Positions 44,107 through 54,173 of a DNA stretch of 64,000 nt are shown piece by piece. The position numbers were made by a program, and so were the translations under genes. Source of the stretch: Acholoe squamosa. Lineage: Eukaryota; Annelida; Polychaeta; Phyllodocida; Polynoidae. The stretch is from positions 42,156,599-42,220,598 of the forward strand of contig OX439052.1 in NCBI GenBank assembly GCA_949317995.1. The letters are read 5' to 3'. The notes beneath the pieces are model-generated. The model worked only from the letters and a program-made list of their open reading frames with translations, was not told where the DNA came from and ran no database searches. Every line of letters starts with the position of its first letter. Position 1 is the first letter of the stretch.

Positions 44107-44374
44107 CAGCCTCCATGGAGGCAATATCCAGAGAACCACCTCAGTGACAACATCTCCAGTCTAGCTCTCCTGCAGCCTGCTATGCATCTGCCACAAGCAT
44201 AGTCTGCTGGGTAAGACTATGTCAAACAGGCATAGGGCTACACCCCACTTGTGGCCAGAGGCTATCTTCTTCCATCTATCTACAAGAGGGTAAAGTCACA
44301 CATTTATTTTATCCCTCTACCAGCAGGCCAGGAGCTAGGTTGTGGGAGCCTATGTAGAACCTATATTGGACAAT

Positions 44375-44456
<82 letters not shown>

Positions 44457-44463
44457 GATTATG

Positions 44464-44501
<38 letters not shown>

Positions 44502-44645
44502 ACATAGGAGAGGAACACTTACTTATACCCATATTATATTTACTGTGTGTGAATTACCTGTGTATTAACATTTGTATTACTGATACATAAGTTCTACTGT
44601 CTAAGCTGAATAAATATTAATATACATAATAAGAGCTTGATATTC
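44107..44645 (+). mobile_element. LTR 4 family copy, with (ATT)n insertion
   Basis: 44110-44210 matches 14995-15110 ('gtgacaacatctccagt', 'gcctgctatgcatctgccac'), and 44510-44645 matches 15115-15250 ('gaacacttacttatac', 'taagagcttgatat'). Between them about 300 extra bases include an ATT array. No 5' half. Confidence 0.7.
44377..44500. repeat. (ATT)n microsatellite
   Basis: About 40 ATT units with two ATG interruptions near 44455-44464. Poly-Ile and poly-Asn frames are artefacts. Confidence 0.95.
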
Positions 44646-45439
44646 TTAAGGCCAAATCCCACGTAAAAATGACCAGGAAATCCTTGTGATTTAGGAAGAT
44701 GGGGTTCCTTAGCCGATATTAGGGTGGTAATATCATCTTAGAAGGGTCATAATGGCCACATGGACCACATCAAAAGATTTTGATATTTTCCTCACAAGAG
44801 GCTGGAAATCTCTGCGATACACTTAAATTCCCTGTGATTTAGAGTAAGACAAGAGTTTCTAGTAAATCACAAGAGGTATGTTATTGATAAATTAGGATTT
44901 AGGTTCCAGATACTGTGGTTAAAAGAAGGTTCTGCTTGTGATTTATGCATGCAAAGCTACTGCATCTGTATTGTAAACTAAGGAGTTAACTCAGAGACAA
45001 CTATGATTTTGATATCAAACACTCTATCCTTGTGAATAAAGCTAACAGCTAGTATGTGCAGTAATGGAAATCACAGAGAACTCCTTCTCAATATATGCTA
45101 ATAGTGGGATTTGGGTAAGGCAGAGGTTGGGGGAGAACCCTTGTGATTTTGATTATTGGCAAGAGGTCAAGTCTGCCAATATCCAGAATCATAGACAATA
45201 CAGACCCATTTTTCACGTAGTGGGATTCGACCTTTACTTAAGTTCAGATATATGGAAATAGAATATTTATACAGACATCAAATCAACCTCACATTTGTAG
45301 TTTATACAATGTTGCAAAGCTGTTTTTTTTTCTCTGCCAGGTCATATGACATGTATTGCTCTGATCATCTACATCCTGTGTCTTTGATTTTCTTTTTGTC
45401 TTTTGTTGTGGGCTTTTTCATGGCTCTCGAAAGATTAAG
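44646..45439. other. intergenic with 'cttgtgattt' phrases
   Basis: Five scattered copies of 'c(c/t)tgtgattt' in both orientations between 44680 and 45150 suggest a decayed repeat. No gene seen. Confidence 0.35.
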
Positions 45440-46021
45440 TCATTCATGAATAGGGTTGCCTTTCCAAGGGCCATAGACTCTTCTTGAGCAAGGACCCTTT
45501 CTTAGGCGGCAAAGAGGCCTTTTAAACCCCATTGGTTCCCTGCCAGTTGATGGAGTATCTGAATCAGGTGGTAGGACATCAGCCTTAGTAATGGCTTTTG
45601 ACTCTGTCACATGGCGAAACAACTCTGTAAGATGATTTGTAATTGTATCATCTGCTCTCAGTCCTTCATTATCAGCTGATGTTGAACCAATATCACTTGT
45701 TGGTGGAGGCATGGAGAAGGCCGTACTTCCCTCAGAGAGTACTGGCCGTACCTCATTCTTTTTAAGTTCAGCCAAGGTTTTCTGCGATCTTTGTATCATA
45801 CCAACTGACACATTGGAGGTATCAGGCGAAAAAGAAATGGGTATGTGGATATTTGGCACTAGGTGAACGTTCTGCGCACATTCATCAAAATTAGCTCTCA
45901 TATTAGTGAGATTTGTATGCACCTGGTCATAATCGGCTTTAGTGGGACATTCATGCTTTATAAACTGCCGGCAAAGTGTTTTCCCAATGTTTCTTGTCAC
46001 AGCTGTAAAGCTGGCCTTTTC
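45440..46021 (-). pseudogene. 3' part of the TRIM frame, beyond an in-frame TAG
   Basis: The same reading frame as the TRIM CDS continues without any shift for 193 codons past the TAG at 46022-46024. It carries the rest of the helical region ('RQFIKHECPTKADYDQVHTN') and a Ser/Pro-rich tail ('SMPPPTSDIGSTSADNEG') ending with basic residues. The TRIM pseudogene at 29563 has a recognisable counterpart of this segment ('SYIKKGCPSAEEHEEL'), showing it belonged to the ancestral protein. Translated only if the TAG is read through or is an allele or assembly error. Confidence 0.65.
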
Positions 46022-46828
46022 CTATCGGTCCTTAAATTTCCTAATATTCTCCTGATCAATTCTCAGCGAATCGATGAGCATCTGGTAATCATATGCTATT
46101 CTGATCATTTTGTCCATAGCAGATGTTTGTACCTGTTGCTGGATTTCCAACAGCCGTTTATCAAAATCACGACACATGTTTAGATCAACTTGCCTTTCCA
46201 TAGACAAATGTGGAACCTTCAAGGAAGAAAAGAGATTCTCAATTTCTTTCCTTGAAGTTTCAACATAAGTCAGAACATCTTTAACATTATGCCTTTTGTG
46301 TTTCATCACAACACATAGTATGCATGCAGAACCATCACAGTCGATGCAGTAATAGTTCTTGCGCTTCATTTTATGCTGTGAACAATGTTTTGGCACAGAC
46401 CCTCTGTCTGGGATACAAATAAGTTCATGACCCACAAACATAAAAATGTCGGTATGCTCACCTGCACAGGTGGCACAAAGATAGTCATCACACCCCTTAC
46501 AGAAGGTTTTAACTTTTCTCTTACTATCTTCATCAGAACAGAAGGAACAATAAGTGCTTTCTTGTGTATTGATAGATGTGTTCATAAACTCAGATACAGT
46601 ATTCAGTTTGAAATCCGATGGCAGGTCTCGAACCCTCCCCTTGATTGAAGATCGACAAGATGTACATTTAACCAACCGATGTGGATTCTGCTTTTCAAGA
46701 CTGTCCAAGCAAGAAAAGCAGAATGAGTGATGACATGGCAAACAGCGAGGGTCTTCCATTGACTCAAGGCAGATGACACACTCCAAGAGGCCCCTTAAAT
46801 TGGCTTCATTTATTCCTGCTGTAGCCAT
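46022..46828 (-). CDS. TRIM-like RING/B-box/coiled-coil protein (truncated by TAG)
   Basis: 268 codons from the ATG at 46826-46828; a splice acceptor (ttttcttttcag) lies about 20 bases upstream on the minus strand, so a 5' UTR intron is likely and the coding part is one exon. RING finger C3HC4: C17, C20, C32, H34, C37, C40, C55, C58. B-box 1 spans about C94-H134 ('CSFC', 'CKGCDDYLCATC') and B-box 2 about C149-H180 ('CSQHKMKRKNYYCIDC', 'CILCVVMKHKRH'). A coiled coil follows (about 190-265). RING TRIM proteins act as E3 ubiquitin ligases, often in innate immunity or development; the coiled coil dimerises. The zinc ligands are intact, but a TAG cuts the frame inside the helical region. It may be a shortened functional protein or a young pseudogene. 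Confidence 0.75.
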   Translation of the reverse strand: MATAGINEANLRGLLECVICLESMEDPRCLPCHHSFCFSCLDSLEKQNPHRLVKCTSCRSSIKGRVRDLPSDFKLNTVSEFMNTSINTQESTYCSFCSDEDSKRKVKTFCKGCDDYLCATCAGEHTDIFMFVGHELICIPDRGSVPKHCSQHKMKRKNYYCIDCDGSACILCVVMKHKRHNVKDVLTYVETSRKEIENLFSSLKVPHLSMERQVDLNMCRDFDKRLLEIQQQVQTSAMDKMIRIAYDYQMLIDSLRIDQENIRKFKDR

Positions 46829-46848
46829 TTTAGGCTTTAAGTTGATAC

Positions 46849-47843
46849 TGAAAAGAAAATAATGGATTCAATTTATTTTATGTGGGAACATTGCTAAAAA
46901 TTGCATAGGACAAAAGCACATGGAATTCCATGTTCTGGACTTCTGATTGATTTCAACTGGATTCACATAATCAAAAGCCAGTCATTTCTAGGCATACATA
47001 CTATGGATAAGAGATATGGGTAGAAGGATAGGAACAACAAAAAACAGAGTCTCAACGAAAATGTTTTCGGGACTGAATTACGCTGATTCCAAGATCTTTT
47101 TTCACAGAAATAACTACACTGAAAAAAGTCTTCCTGACAAAATGACATGTGTATCCATGTCAACTTGATTTGACAAAGAGAGCACATGTCATTGGGACAT
47201 GGCACATATGTCACCATGACAACTGTCTTCATTACGCATGTCAAGTGGAGTTGCCGAACCAAATGTGAGAGTGTCAAGCTCATTCAACATGCCTTTCACG
47301 CATGTCATGTGGGAGACAATCGTGACCTGTGCAGTATGCGTCAAAGCGATCAGTCTTCTTCTCTCTGTGTAGTCTATTTACCTGTACCTCACTTCCTTCA
47401 AAGCCTAAATCTAAATGTAGAACACCACATTCAGCACCTTTTTGTTTACTATGAAAATAGCAGTAGGGAACCCAAATACTGGGACCAAAGCCAGCCAGCA
47501 TTGATACATTCCTTTACTGGATGTATGAAGGCTATGAAGTAGCTACTTTATTGTATCTGATGAGGCATAGAGATCAAAACTCACAAGACTGAGATGTTGA
47601 TAAAATGAGTGTTTACCACAGGCCATATTTTAAGTTTCCAACTGGAGAATTTAAAGTAGTGTTCTTCGTTTAGAAATCCATCTACAGAATAAGAAAACCC
47701 CCATAGAAAGTGGGTCATTCCAAAGGAAGTTCCACTACACTGATTTCAATCAGTAGAAGGTACTCAATCAACATTGACTTTTAAGCATGGAAATCATTTA
47801 CGCCTTGGAATAACATCCCAAGCCCTTATCCTACATCTTAAAT
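46849..47843. other. upstream region of TRIM gene, no gene seen
   Basis: Would contain the 5' UTR intron and promoter of the minus-strand TRIM gene; no core promoter motif identified. 47140-47300 has inverted 'catgtcat/atgacatg' words. Confidence 0.3.
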
Positions 47844-48206
47844 AGGGACGAGTCATTTATTGCTACGTAGGGGCTAGATGGATTTTGGCAGATTGGCAGA
47901 TTGTTTTCCCACCTCCCCACCAGTATAACAAAAATGATCAGGACCCCCCCCCCCCACTAAGAGCTGATTTTGCAAAATGACCCCCCCCCCTCTAAAAAAA
48001 AAAAGAAAAAAAGAAATCAGATACGCATTTGGACTGATGCATCAAAATGGGTATTTGAATTGCCCGTATTTAGTCTTGACCCCCCCACCCTAGTGAGAAG
48101 GTTTTTTAGATGTTAGCACACACACCCACCAACAGGCTCTTTTTCAAAATGCCCCCCCCCCCGTATATCTAACAAGCTCCCCCCTAGCAATAAATGACTC
48201 GTCCCT
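47844..48206. mobile_element. 363-bp MITE (agggacgagtcatttattgc family)
   Basis: The left end agggacgagtcatttattgc is repeated exactly in reverse at the right end (...tagcaataaatgactcgtccct). The interior is made of C-runs of 8-12. Flanks 'aaat' and 'aatg' suggest an AAT target. A shorter relative lies at 49549-49753. Confidence 0.8.
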
Positions 48207-49548
48207 AATGTAATTCATTTTCCACTGAGATAAAAGAAATGTATAGGGATATCTTATATAGTTTCTGAGTCCTTACGCATGATATAGCTACCTAGACACA
48301 TGTAGGCAATGTTTGCCCAGAGCTAACTACCCTGTAACATAGCAGAGGTCTAACTTTCTCTTTGGTTTATGCACCATGTTATCAAAATGCTATTATATTT
48401 CATTATTTTCATCATTTTTTTCAGAAATCTGTGAAACTACAATATATCTTAATGAGGGAAAAGGAGAGTAGTAGAGGTATCTTAGACACCCATTTAATGT
48501 ATGTATGTATAATATATATGTTGTAAAGTTGTGACTCTATCAAGGGCATGATGGGTCTACCAAAGACTCATTCATGATCATAATGATTGTGTTGTCCTTG
48601 CAATAAAATATCCTGATTAATTGGATGTGGAGCCAAAACGTAAGAAGATAACATAGTCCATTGTGGATTTGTAGTGAAATCCTTAGAATGACATATCATA
48701 TGCTGAATATTCATATGAAAAGCCAATTTTGGATGGCATTTAAGTCAAAACAATGCATAATCAATTTCCCTTAGTCATTGTGTAGAAATGATAATGAAAG
48801 TCCGGCAAAATTATGGTGACTTTTGGAAAACGGTGACTGTTAAAAAAACAATGAAAGATTGGCGCCAGTTTGACATGCTTCAGCGCCATCTAGCGAGTAA
48901 AGGCAGAAGCTTTGCCCAGAGTCATTAGTTTGTCCCCCACACACCACACTACCTCCCTCTATTACCTTCCAACTCCTTCAATTGTCAACACCTACCATTT
49001 CCAGCCTACCCACAGCTTTTCTCTTCTCCTTTCTGTCGTAATACACTCGTTATCAATAGGGGTATCTTATAATATTCCATAAATAATGTAGGTTATACAA
49101 GTGCATATTCATTGTCTTAAAATAATTACTTTCATAAATCATTTCATCAACCCATTCCTGCCCTCTGTGTGTGTGTGTGTCTCTCTCTCTCTCTGCCCTG
49201 TCTCTCTCTCTGTCTCTGTGTATGTCTGTCTGTCTGTCTCTCTCTCTCTGGGGTTAGAAGGAATGAATAGATATTAAGAACTTTGTGGTATTCTTGCATG
49301 AAACCTGATGTAATGTGACAGGAACCGAAATTTTCCTCCTTGATGGGGCGTGGGGTCACCCATTATCTGTCCTAAAGACAGGGGTGTGTGGCCAAAATTC
49401 CTCTCACCAAGGATCACTTTTAGCCGAAAGTACCACATAGGGTCAGAGAAAGTCACGATTGAAGGTTGCTGTTTTAACCTTTATGACATAATATATCAGT
49501 CTTAGCTCCATATTCATTTATATACACAAGTACTGTATTGTCGTTATT
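48207..49548. other. intergenic; (GT)n(CT)n tract
   Basis: 49168-49250 is a GT/CT simple repeat. No gene seen. Confidence 0.4.
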
Positions 49549-49753
49549 AAGGGGCGAGGCATTTATTGCCAACTGGGGAGCTAGTTGTTCACCCACCCCC
49601 ACCATTATGACAAAAATCTATTGGGTTTTGCCCCCCCCCCACCAAGGACTTCCCCCCCCCCCTATGTCTAACAAGTCCCCCCGCCCACCTCACAACTTTC
49701 CGAATGCCTATACAGATCCCGGGGGGGGGGGTACAATAACCCCTGCCCTTTAG
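49549..49753. mobile_element. about 205-bp relative of the 47.8-kb MITE
   Basis: The left end 'aggggcgaggcatttattgc' resembles agggacgagtcatttattgc, and the right end, reverse 'aagggcaggggttattgta', is degenerate. The interior again holds long C- and G-runs. Confidence 0.5.
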
Positions 49754-50205
49754 TGCACAAAACTGGTGCTTACTCAAGGTCCATTTTCAATGCTTTTAGA
49801 AGATATGTATACATATACACACACATGTGTTATTTGTATAAATCACAGTTTCTTGCCTTTTAGGTGACTCACAGTCCTGGGTATGGACCGTTGACTTTGT
49901 ATTCTATGAAACTAGGTTAAGGAGTGCTACTACTATACACAGCCTCTACATACAAACTAGGGAAGAACTGATCTTGATGTCATGATTTACCTGAAGTCAA
50001 TCAACTGTAGAACCCAGAATAATAAACTTAAAGTATTACACTTACCTCAGCCACTGTCAATGTTATTAGATGGGAATGATATCTGTATGATTCCTCTTGT
50101 GTATCGTTGGAGCAGTGCTCTCCCCCAGCAACGGGCCTACTTCCTTGTGGCCTACTTACTAGGCCTCTTTTGCATGAGGCACTTCGGTCCACCGGGTGAC
50201 TTGAT

Positions 50206-50956
50206 CAGGAGCTTAATTCAAAACATCCTGGGATCACAACCCCAGCGATCTTAGTGTAGGCACATATCATAAGACCTGGCCGGTCTACCCTATTTAATGC
50301 AGTGGTTGCAGGCCTGTCAAGAATAGCAAGTCCTGGGATCACTTCACTATTACTTTTCCAGCACTAAGATCACTGCAATCTTAGTGAAAGAATTGCATAG
50401 TGGTTTCATCTGAGTACAAGAGCACTTACAGGGAACACTCCTGATCAAAAGAGTGAATAGCCTGCTGCATACATATAGAGGGGAGGGAGGACGTTTGCTG
50501 AGTGTCCTTGAGGGCTCTTAGGGCTACTCATGCGTTAAGTGCACTGTAAGGTAATTCTTTCCTTCTCTCTCTTTGTCCTGGGGGAGGGCACAATGCTTCT
50601 AAAAGGCAAGCATAAATCATACATTCATGGGAACAACTCTTGAATACTGCACGGGGGTCAACTGCATGCTGTGCTCTTTTGTTAGCCCATATGGGGACAG
50701 GGAACGATGGTATAAACACTGTTGTGAAGAAGAGTAGCTCCACAGCTATTCCTTTATTTTGGGACTCTTACCCCTGTGCCCAGTCAGTACTTCTTGGAAT
50801 TGTGTAGGAGGGCTGACGCTAAGATTGATGCGATCTTAGTGCTGGCTAGGAAATGTGAACGCAGTCTAATCTTAAGATCGCTTAATAGGATAAGGTAGAA
50901 AAATTCCTAAGATCGCTGAGGTTGCAATCCCAGGATGTTTTTGAATAAACCTCCTG
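50206..50956. mobile_element. non-autonomous TIR element, copy 2 (751 bp)
   Basis: Colinear with 17150-17805, sharing 'taatgcagtggttgcaggcc', 'gagtacaagagcac' and 'cttaagatcgcttaat', with inverted ends 'caggagcttaattcaaaaca' and reverse 'caggaggtttattcaaaaac'. It carries about 100 extra bases around 50540-50640. No ORF. Confidence 0.75.
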
Positions 50957-52133
50957 GTACATCTGGGGTGTAGCTGTTGTGTATGCCTGATGGGTACAGC
51001 CAGTCAACCGGGTTAACCCGATCGGGCACGCGAAATTGGCCCTAGGTGAAGGGCACCCACCAAAGATTGCTGTAAAACATATACACCAGGTACTCATTTC
51101 TCAAACACTGCGGCTAGGCCACTCTAGTTTCATTTCGATCTGCCCTCTTATGATTGGTAATTGATGGGTATGTATGGTTATCTGCCTATATATAGTCTGG
51201 TTATGGAAGACTTTCTATACCCTGCAGATATTTATATGTTTGCACTCTGTATGCCAGGCAGGCAATCGCAGTTAATATTGCTTAACGCACTGCGCCATAC
51301 TTAGCTTTACTTCTGAACTGCTACTTATGGGATGCACAATTTAAAGTGGGGAGTCTAAATTCATAGTGTTTGAAAAATACCTAGCTGGTACATCCCACAG
51401 TCAAGTTGTGGTCAAAATTATCATCCTTCTAATTAATCATTTATCACTTTCGGTATCTGAGTATATTGGAGTACATCATTTTATTATACATACATGTTTA
51501 TAACACTATACGACAATGTTGGCCATTAATGATTGTCTTAATATATCCTTTGATTTGATACAAAACCAGTATTTCGGTATCTAACTACCATAAACTGAGA
51601 GATCCTTCAGAACAAGTAATGTCAGACATGGAACTGACATTTTTAGAAATATCAAAGGGGCCTTTTACCTCACCTTTTTCCACTGGAGTTAAGGACTATA
51701 CACTGCATTATACACCAGTGCAGCATTTCGCATCAGTGTTCAGCGTGAATTTGCCGCGAAACGCTGCATTCCTCTAGTGGCAGGCAGAAAGGATACCCCA
51801 ATGCACAGAAAACCTGTGACGCTTGTGACCTTGCCGCTCTGTGCCGCCTAGTGGAGCTTGGGCTAATAGGATTGTACTAACATGAACTTCTGGTGTAGAC
51901 CAGGAATACACTGCAATACACTGTAAAACTGCTGTGCGAGTATTACAGTGTATATTTCAATCCTCTATCAAACTTAGTCCATTTAAACAGCATTTGGTTG
52001 CCATGGAAACTGAATGGCACAAAAACAACACAGTGCATCAACCTGTTATGAGGATAGAGGGGGCAGACTGGCCTTACATGTCTGGCCCTTGTGTGCCAAC
52101 AACCCTGCATACCATTTCTTGTAGTCTGGAGGT
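50957..52133. other. intergenic, no gene seen
   Basis: 50995-51040 has 'tgggtacagccagtcaaccg' and 'gttaacccgatcgggcac', words similar to the inverted repeats at 4722/6722. 51720-51860 is a GC-richer patch with inverted 'gcagcatttcgc/gcgaaacgctgc'. No gene seen. Confidence 0.3.
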
Positions 52134-53323
52134 GTACAACCACTATTTGTATCAACAGTCGCTTTCTGTTGTACAGATAGTGGTTGACCACTTAAATTTT
52201 TGTAAAAAGAACACTATCTGTATGAAAGTGTATCAAATTCATCTGTATCAACTGCACATTTCATTCCCCTTTACATTAAGTCTATCAACATTGATTTTAT
52301 GGTGAATATTCAATTTGTCAGTTTCCAAGGGGCACATGGGTAGGCCCCTATCCAAATATTTATCTTCACCTCTATTTGGGAACAAAGGGGGTGGGAACAG
52401 GAGACTCTTGGTCAAAATGGGTCAAATTAGCCCAAGATGGCTGGAGTAACCCAGCATTGGCCCAACTATAGTTTGGCCCTTGAAATTGGAGGAATTGGGT
52501 CAAATCCAGTCAAAAGAGGACAAATTAGCCCAAGATGGGTGCATTAACCAAAGATTGCCCTGAATTGATTTGGATCATTATGGGTAAATGGGTAAATTGG
52601 AACAAATCATCTATCTTTTGACCAATCTTGACCTTATTCAACCCAATTTGCCTCTCTTTAGTCAATCTGCTTTCATTTGGCCTAATTTATCCCATCTTGG
52701 GCCAACTTCAGCCACCTTTTACCTAATTTCCCCATTTTGACTTGTGTTGACCCAATTGGCCCATGTTGGGTCCATCTGACTCAATTCAGCCCAATCTCTT
52801 ACCGGTTGACCCATCTTTGGTCAATTTGACCTATTTTGGCCCATATTGACCTGATTTCTCCCAATATACCCATCATGGATCCATCTTACCTACCTTTAGG
52901 CCAATTTGACTTCTTCTGTCCTAATCAAATTTTGATCTGATTCAACCAACTTGTGTTAATCTGAGTCAATTTGGCCCAATATCTTGCAATTTGACCCATT
53001 TTGGACCAAATTGATCTATCTTGACTAAGAGGGCCTTGCTGTTATCTGAAATCTCTTTGGCAATTGTATGATTCCTAGCTTTTGCATGTGCATGAAAAGG
53101 TATTATGGTGAGATAGAGCAGATAGTGTTTTTGTAATAAAGATACTGGCTGAATGTGTCTTAATATAGTATTGTAAAAGTTCCTACAGATAGCAGTAGTT
53201 CATACAGATAGTGTTTGCCTGGTTACTACAGATAGCTTTTTTACACAGATATAGTGGTTGGATGGTTAGCCTCTATCTATAGTACTACAGGTTGCTGTTG
53301 TTGATTTAGATAGTGGTTGTACA
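52134..53323. mobile_element. 1.19-kb foldback element with ggcccaa/ttgggcc words
   Basis: Imperfect TIRs: left 'gtacaaccactatttgtatc', right the reverse of 'gtacaaccactatctaaatc'. Subterminal 'acagatag' words are repeated, in reverse orientation, at the right end (53150-53320). The interior is two opposed halves: 52420-52600 is full of 'gggtcaaattagccc', 52620-53030 of 'ttgacccaatttggccc'. No ORF. Confidence 0.6.
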
Positions 53324-53513
53324 ACAGGCCTAGTTGCGACTGACTCACTCTAAATAGGGCATGCTTCTACTACCAAATCACCAGACACCATTCACATCAT
53401 AAACTAGTGATCCCAAAACACTTATATCCAACATTTCCATTTCCATCTTTCCAGCTTGAGAAACTTGGAAAGAAAGGAAAGGGTAAATTATGGAGGGCAC
53501 TCCCAAAATTATA

Positions 53514-53566
53514 GTGAGAAATGAATTGGTACTCTGAAGATCTCTCAGTACCAATTCATTTCTCAC
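53514..53566. repeat. perfect 20-bp-stem hairpin
   Basis: Arms gtgagaaatgaattggtact (53514-53533) and its exact reverse complement (53547-53566) enclose 13 bases. It lies just outside the duplicated block downstream of the LRR gene. Confidence 0.85.
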
Positions 53567-53667
53567 AATTTCTAATTGTTTCTGCCTGTTTCTGACCAGC
53601 TGCTATATTTAGCTGTTGATTCAATTATGTCACAAACAGGAAGCCTGCAACCTCAGAAAAGGATTAA

Positions 53668-54107
53668 CTTTACTTGAAATATGTCCAGGAATATTCTTTC
53701 TGTTCATTCCTTATGGAAGTAAGCCATTTCCTGTCTTCATGTCTGGTCAGAAACCTTAAAATTCAGACTTGCACTACAGCTATGAGACATAGCCATAAGA
53801 AAGATAGTGATACAAACTATCTTATGTGCAAAATGCTTCCGTAACTGTATGCAATAATGCTCGTGAACATCATTTATTTCTACCGATAAGTTTTTCCGAC
53901 ATGGTTCGGTTGAAACAGTAGGGGGCGTCCATTTTGCGTGGGCTCTTATATTAAAAGTTCACCAGCAACCATCAACAATATTTACCGCATTTGACCTTAT
54001 GAGTGTCAACATCCAAAATTTGCTCACAATCCCCTTTTCTGAGACTAATCCAAAGTCTTCCATTTTGCAAGCCCAATCAAACTCTTAACTAATAAAAATA
54101 GATTTTA
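53668..54107. repeat. segmental duplication, copy 1 (3' flank of LRR gene)
   Basis: About 430 bases colinear with 63358-63785 in direct orientation, sharing 'gatagtgatacaaact', 'gtgcaaaatgcttccgt', 'tttgctcacaatcccctttt' and 'aagcccaatcaaactcttaa', with scattered substitutions and a 31-base indel near 53696. It contains AATAAA on the minus strand at about 53874, a candidate poly(A) signal for the LRR gene. The two copies lie 9.7 kb apart. Confidence 0.85.
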
Positions 54108-54173
54108 TAGACATTTTCATATTTCCAAGTGCACTGTGCACTTTTTACATGCAGTACAGTAAACTTTATCCCA

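Noticed and set aside
44251-44568. Poly-Ile and poly-Asn frames
   Set aside because: Translation of the (ATT)n microsatellite.
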